Positions 8,861-14,639 of a stretch of DNA of 14,639 nucleotides are shown piece after piece. Each line of letters begins with the position of its first letter. Position 1 is the stretch's first letter. The stretch lies in NCBI GenBank assembly GCA_002284615.2, contig MU069780.1:90810-105448 (forward strand), in the 5' to 3' direction. The position numbers were made by a program, and so were the translations under genes. Under the pieces are notes generated by a model. The model ran no database searches. It worked only from the letters and a program-made list of their open reading frames with translations, and was not told where the DNA came from. The DNA comes from Dunaliella salina (Eukaryota; Chlorophyta; Chlorophyceae; Chlamydomonadales; Dunaliellaceae).

Positions 8861-9424
8861 GGCGTGAAGTCCTTTGATGAGCACGAACACAGGCAACTGT
8901 AAAAAAACATTGAGAAAACTGATGTAATGTCTCAAGAAGACTAGATGAAGTCCAGAGGGACAGTGTGTGTTTTCTGTTCACAGAGGGAGCAGTAAACAAG
9001 GAAAGCCGCCGAGAACTGAAGTACAAAGCAAACATATCTGACACGACCTCTTGACCAAATGTGCAGAGGAATGCTGTACTCTTATTTCCTATGCACCATA
9101 TCGTAGCACAGAAGCATATTCTTCCTAGTATCTGACACTGCAGTGAATGTGCATGTGATCCTTAACAGCAGCGGACACTCATGGCATCAGCACCGGGCTT
9201 AGACCCACGCTCAATTGACATTTGCACTTGACACAGCACAACAAACTATGTGTGTTGCTTCTCTGAAGCTTCTGAATGCAGCACGCAGTGTGCTACACTG
9301 CCTGCTTTTAATTTCCAACTTGTGCATCACAGTATTTTTAATTACAGCCTAGCAGTCGCACATGCGATTGTAGACTAGCAGGCAGTCAGTTTGACTGGAG
9401 GCCTCCTTTTTCCTGGCAAAGAAA
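8861..9424. other. Intergenic, no feature seen
   Basis: A-rich and T-rich sequence without coding character. GCCGAGAACTGAAGTACAA near 8782 is echoed at 9008. Confidence 0.45.
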
Positions 9425-9890
9425 AAAGTAAGAAGAAAACTATGGAGGCAGAGAAACTCTCCTTACATCAATTAAGGAAGAAGAGACACATTGGCTCAAA
9501 AAGAGCCGTGAGCCCCCTCCAACACAAGATCTGAAAAAAAAAAGCTAATGGGGGTCTGGAGGGTCTCTAAAAGCTCCTGGCTCTATAACCCGCTGTGGGA
9601 AATAGTCTTGTTTTTGATAGCGCGACGTGTCGTAACTAGGTTGTGGGCATATTGAAAGAAAAGTGAAATCCTACGCAGGCAGAGAAACTCCCCCTACATC
9701 AATTGAGGGAAAGGAGACACATTGGCTCATAAAGAGCTTTGAGCCCCCTCCACCACAAGAAATAAGTCAAGACATGCTGAAGAGGGTCTGGAGGTTTACT
9801 AGAAGCTCCTGGCTCTAGAACCTGGCTGTGGGAAGTTCTTTTGTTTTCAATAGTGCGACGTGTGGAAATAAGTTTGTGGACATATTGATC
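9425..9890. repeat. 231-bp tandem duplication, two copies
   Basis: GCAGAGAAACTC recurs at 9448 and 9679, and GCGACGTGT at 9622 and 9855. In both copies the blocks CCTACATCAATT, GACACATTGGCTCA, GAGCCCCCTCCA, GGGTCTGGAGG, AAGCTCCTGGCTCTA and GCTGTGGGAA follow in the same order. The two are about 75-80% alike by eye. There is no coding character. Confidence 0.88.
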
Positions 9891-9990
9891 AGAATGGGCA
9901 TGAATTTGTTGAGCAAGCTTAGTGGCACAACGGCGATCAAGTCCTAGCTGTTTGAGTGAGTGAGTCCTAGTTGTTTGATTGAGGAAAAGG

Positions 9991-10033
9991 AAAAGGAAAA
10001 GGAAAAGGAAATTTTCCTTTTCCTTTTCCTTTT
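9991..10033. repeat. Perfect inverted repeat, 21-bp arms, 1-base spacer
   Basis: (AAAAGG)n ending GGAAA at 10011, a central T at 10012, and the exact complement from 10013. Pyrimidine hexamers continue to 10062 after one change (A at 10034). The block could form a cruciform or, as a homopurine-homopyrimidine tract, a triplex. Confidence 0.9.
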
Positions 10034-10108
10034 ACTTTTCCTTTTCCTTTTCCTTTTCCTTTGTTTGATTGAGTCCTAGTTGTTTGAGTGAGTGAGTTTT
10101 AGTTGTTT

Positions 10109-10111
<3 letters not shown>

Positions 10112-10174
<63 letters not shown>
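10112..10174. repeat. (TG)n microsatellite
   Basis: 63 bases of uninterrupted TG inside the composite minisatellite. Confidence 0.97.
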
Positions 10175-10176
<2 letters not shown>

Positions 10177-10206
10177 GTGAGTCCCAGTTGTTTGAGTGAG
10201 TGAGTG

Positions 10207-10750
10207 GTCACACGCTGTACAGTGGTGGGAGCCTGGTGAGGTCTATTCGGATTGCATCCCCAAGAGGAACGAGGAAGTCGTGGGTTTGATTCTGTAGAGG
10301 TTTGATAAGGCAGGCCCAGTTCTGGGTGCTAAGGCCGTTCCTCCCGTGATGCTTAGGGGCTAATCCCGCTTGCGTAGCTTTTTCTTTTCCTTTCCTTTGA
10401 GTTGCTTAAAGGTATGCTCAGGGTGTGAATAGTTCACCAGCACCAGGAGGAAAGAGTGAATTGTAACAGCTTTAGCGTTGACAACTTAGGACTGCATGCT
10501 GCTGCTTTGCCGCGTTCAACTGATGCTCTGGCCTTGTGTCTTCACAGAACTTGATTCCTATGAGGTGCACATGGCGTTCTTTTGCATAGAGTTCATGAGT
10601 TTGCCTCACGCGGCTGGTTCTCTTTGTTCTCCGTCTGGAGCTGCGCAAAGCGTGATGTGAATGGACTGGTAATGTCACATGTGCGTTTGGCACAGTACAA
10701 GGGGTGATCAGAATAGCACCTGGTTGACTTTTCCAGGTAACCTTGTAAAA
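10207..10750. other. Intergenic, no feature seen
   Basis: GTGGGTTTGATTC near 10280 loosely resembles a tRNA T-arm/B box, but no tRNA folds around it. The minus-strand 114-codon frame (10472-10816) carries no family motif. Confidence 0.4.
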
Positions 10751-11096
10751 CCCCCAGAGGGGGTCAGCTGGCCTACATTGCCAGACATCCTCTTTCTCAT
10801 ATTTTTTTTTTGTCAAACCTAACCATGCCCACCATTTTTATTTATAGGAATGTTCACCAGAAATGATGAAAGTCGGAGGACCCCAGATCACCCAAAAACG
10901 GCCCACAGCTTCCCCCTGGGACTGGTTTTCACTACCGGAGACATTTTTTCATAACTCTTATATAATATGATAATATCCTGCATATTCAAAAATAGAAAAA
11001 AGAAGGAGGCCCAAAATAGAAAAAGGAGGAGGCCTTTGGCTTGATTTTCTCGAGAGGAAATGGCTGAAATTATGTGCCTCACCAACCACTGGGTTC
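10751..11096 (-). repeat. Dispersed repeat, copy B (inverted)
   Basis: On the minus strand the order is CCCAGTGGTTGGT, ATTTCAGCCATTTCC, ATGCAGGAT, AAGCTGTGGGCCG, TTTTTGGGTGATCTGG, and CAGCTGACCCCCTCTGG. These are the landmarks of copy A in the same order with similar spacing. Open frames here are not coding. Confidence 0.6.
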
Positions 11097-11146
11097 TTTA
11101 CCCCATGTCTTTTGCATTAGTATCCTTTATTATAAGGACTCCAAAT

Positions 11147-11385
11147 CATCAAAAATGCCCAATTTTGGTGCAGTGGTTGGTCAGATATATGTTTGGTGGT
11201 GAGAATGGGATCACGCTGCAGCAGACTAGGCTCGTGAGCATCGTGCTCCAGTGCCAGAGAAACCAGCCACCTATAGGATTTAAGTTTGAAGCTTACCAAT
11301 TGGGGCGCACGTACTTAATAAGCAAGGAGCATGCAAAAAACACCTGATTTTGGGCCTCAGCTGACCCCCTCTGGTAAACCCCTTT
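11147..11385 (+). repeat. Dispersed repeat, copy C (ends only)
   Basis: It shares the left end (TGCAGTGGTTGGTCA) and right end (GGCCTCAGCTGACCCCCTCTGG) with copies A and B, but the middle is not visibly alike. It lies head to head with copy B, about 50 bp apart. It may be a different subfamily of the same element. Confidence 0.4.
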
Positions 11386-12636
11386 GAAGTTCACGGCGAA
11401 CCTTCTGAAGTGAATGGTGAAGTACCCATGCCATGTGTCCATGTCCTGCTTTTGCAAGCGTCACTCGTACTGTGCAATGATGTGCAAGCACATAATTCTC
11501 ATTTTGTGTATTACAGCTTTTTTTGGGGTGCCAGAAAATAAGCTGTAATAGCAACCAATCATTGTGACTGATGGATGGCTTATTCTGTAAACCCGCTCAG
11601 ATGCCCTTGTAGGCATATACAGCGCTAGCGGTAACACTTCCTTCCTCCCTTCCTTCCTGCCACGTTTATTCTGTAAACCCTGTACTCGCGTGGTCTGGCC
11701 AATGGCTACAGGCACTTTGTTCGCTTTCGATAAGCTGCCTATGTTGGCAGGTAAAGCATTAAAACCCTATCCTATCCTGTCCTGCCCCTCAATCATTGGA
11801 GCCTCTGCAGCTTCATGCTCATTCTGTCCTGAGTTGCTATCAAATTTCCCCATTCTAGGTTTCACGAGTCACTATCGGTTGAGCAATTTCTTAGGCCAGG
11901 TACTAACATAGTTATGTTATAGGCCTCAATGTTCCCGCTCAGCTGCCCTTGTAGGCGGATTTTGCGATGGAATCTTACCCTCCCTTGCATTCTTGCAAGC
12001 ACCAGACGAGCTCTCCAGAAGACAGGTACAGGGTCCTGCTGGCAACCCACCCGATCAGACTTCCATCTTGTTCATCCTTTGGTGGAGGGGATGCTCAGTA
12101 CCTCGACCCTAGGTATCCCCTTTTCATGAACTGATGTGGAGAGTACTTTCACACTCTTTAACCTATGTAGCTTCCTTCTCTTCCTTGGATTCACACCAAG
12201 GATTGTTCCACCTTCAACCCTTCTCTAGAACTCAGTCCCTAAACGCCAATTTAGTGCAGAGCATGGGTTGGTGAATCTAACAGCATCTAAGGATCATGGC
12301 TGGCTGAATTGATATGGGAAGCGTTTCCACAGCCTGCGCAGTTTTCTTTTCTTGATGATACAGGGCTCACTGCTGTCCTATTGGAAAAGTTGCGTTTACG
12401 TCAGATAAAGCAAGTCACCATACCCAGTATCATGATTCATGGATGCAAGGCCGTGGCCAAACAAAGATGGCACACGAATGCTCCACCGTTTATCCACTCA
12501 TCTTGTTAAAGGAGTTTTTCAAAGAAAAGGCGATTCCCCCCGAGTTGAAAGGATACTTAGAACCTTGAACCTCTCCAAGTTCAACCCAATTATTCCCAAG
12601 CAAAAGCGTCGATTTCATTAATCCCTTGTGCACACA
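11386..12636. other. Intergenic, 3' flank of SEC31, small repeats
   Basis: TTATTCTGTAAACCC repeats at 11580 and 11666, on either side of a (CTTC)n-like run at 11637-11658. A dispersed repeat lies at 11893-11955. The part just left of 12637 should be the SEC31 3' untranslated region. No TGTAA was seen on the minus strand for several hundred bases. Frames at 12309-12620 look unlike coding sequence. Confidence 0.45.
11893..11955 (+). repeat. Dispersed repeat GGCCAGGT..GCTCAGCTGCCC, copy 2
   Basis: GGCCAGGT, then GCCTCAATGTTCCCGCTCAG and CTGCCCTTGTAGGC. The last block also occurs alone at 11592-11615 (CCCGCTCAGATGCCCTTGTA), so pieces of this element are scattered. Confidence 0.6.
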
Positions 12637-14188
<1,552 letters not shown>

Positions 14189-14205
<17 letters not shown>

Positions 14206-14458
14206 CTGCAGCACGCAGGCACCACAAAAGGGACTTTTCTGAAAGAGAAAGTCGTATGAAATAAAAAATGCTCTGAAACATTCCTTACATAAAAATGTGT
14301 CTGCTATTGCCACCTGCAGCACGCAGGCACCACAAAAGGGAATTTTCTGAAAGAGAAACTAATTTTAAATTAAAAAATATGCTCTGAACTGAAACATTCC
14401 TTACATAAAAATGTGCCTGCTGTCGCCACCTGCAGCACGCAGGCACCACAAAAGGGAG
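14189..14458 (-). repeat. 108/116-bp tandem array at the SEC31 splice acceptor
   Basis: GCCACCTGCAGCACGCAGGC, then ACCACAAAAGGGA, recurs at 14201, 14309 and 14425 (periods 108 and 116). On the minus strand each unit is TTTCTCTTTCAG (lost in the outermost copy), then TGCGTGCTGCAG|GTGGC(A/G)A, i.e. the SEC31 acceptor plus the first roughly 17 bases of exon 14205-14103. The two outer copies then go to ACATTTTTAT|GTAAGG, a donor-like site, instead of ACATCCCGT. The inner two copies are in frame with the exon and open (14322-14103). Confidence 0.88.
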
Positions 14459-14639
14459 CTGTGGTTCAGGAAAGTGCTCCAGAAATGCATGATTGCCATT
14501 GAATGAGGTTGGATCTAGAGGTCAGCCAGTGGAAACATCCCTCAGCAGCAAGCAATCGCTTTCAAATTGGAAGCAATGTCCAAATTTGGGTGTGTGTGCA
14601 CAGTGTGCTGATGCAGGCTCTGAGCAGCTAAGGGAGGGG
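14459..14639 (-). other. SEC31 upstream intron, no exon seen
   Basis: No Pro-rich linker coding sequence is visible, so the next SEC31 exon lies beyond the right edge. Confidence 0.45.

Larger units (their letters stand above)
9941..10206. repeat. Composite minisatellite with (AAAAGG)n hairpin and (GT)n
   Basis: The monomer GTCCTAGTTGTTTGA followed by (GTGA)n or TTGA appears at 9941, 9964, 10073, 10096 (GTTTTAG) and 10181 (GTCCCAG). Between the second and third lies a purine-then-pyrimidine hexanucleotide block (9982-10062). Between the fourth and fifth lies (GT)n. Confidence 0.85.

Noticed and set aside
10207..10400. tRNA or tRNA-derived SINE head around GTGGGTTTGATTC
   Set aside because: No acceptor, D or anticodon stem can be paired around it.
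12309..12620. Possible remnant of a reverse transcriptase or other transposon protein
   Set aside because: The peptides carry no catalytic motif, the frame shifts midway, and the stretch fits the SEC31 3' flank.

Overview
The window looks like nuclear DNA of a eukaryote, most likely a green alga (chlorophyte). Coding sequence is short and split by introns with CAG/CTGCAG 3' splice sites and GT 5' splice sites. Microsatellites and tandem repeats are abundant, and the one gene that can be named encodes a plant/algal-type COPII coat protein. The repeat-rich, mid-GC, long-intron character would suit a Dunaliella-like alga, but that is an inference. There is no operon structure, no ribosome binding site and no prokaryotic gene. 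Most long open frames here are low-complexity readings through (GT)n or CAG-rich repeats.

Layout. (1) 1-6465, plus strand: the 3' part of an unidentified multi-exon gene. The best-supported exons are 374-492, 1357-1510, 4337-4463, 4633-4678, 5125-5188 and a terminal exon at 6382-6465. The first five join in compatible phase. The introns are filled with tandem arrays: an 81-bp unit (81-400), (TG)n (776-868), a 120-bp unit (about 1030-1428) and a roughly 100-bp CAG-rich unit (1511-2372, with decayed copies to about 3400). (2) 6466-12636: about 6.2 kb between two convergent genes. It holds dispersed repeats, a 231-bp tandem duplication, and a composite minisatellite with a hexanucleotide hairpin and (GT)n. 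One candidate terminal exon at 7156-7229 has a very good polypyrimidine tract. (3) 12637-14639, minus strand: the 3' end of SEC31. Three exons encode the conserved C-terminal helical domain of this outer COPII coat subunit.

The most interesting structural signal is that tandem arrays abut exon edges and contain the splice site itself. At four boundaries in two unrelated genes, the repeat unit is a piece of exon plus a piece of intron. These are the 5' edge of exon 374-492, both edges of exon 1357-1510, and the 5' edge of SEC31 exon 14103-14205. Separately, the last SEC31 intron ends in about 100 bp of uninterrupted (CA)n running directly into the AG. This gives a chain of decoy splice sites and a microsatellite-dependent splice acceptor.
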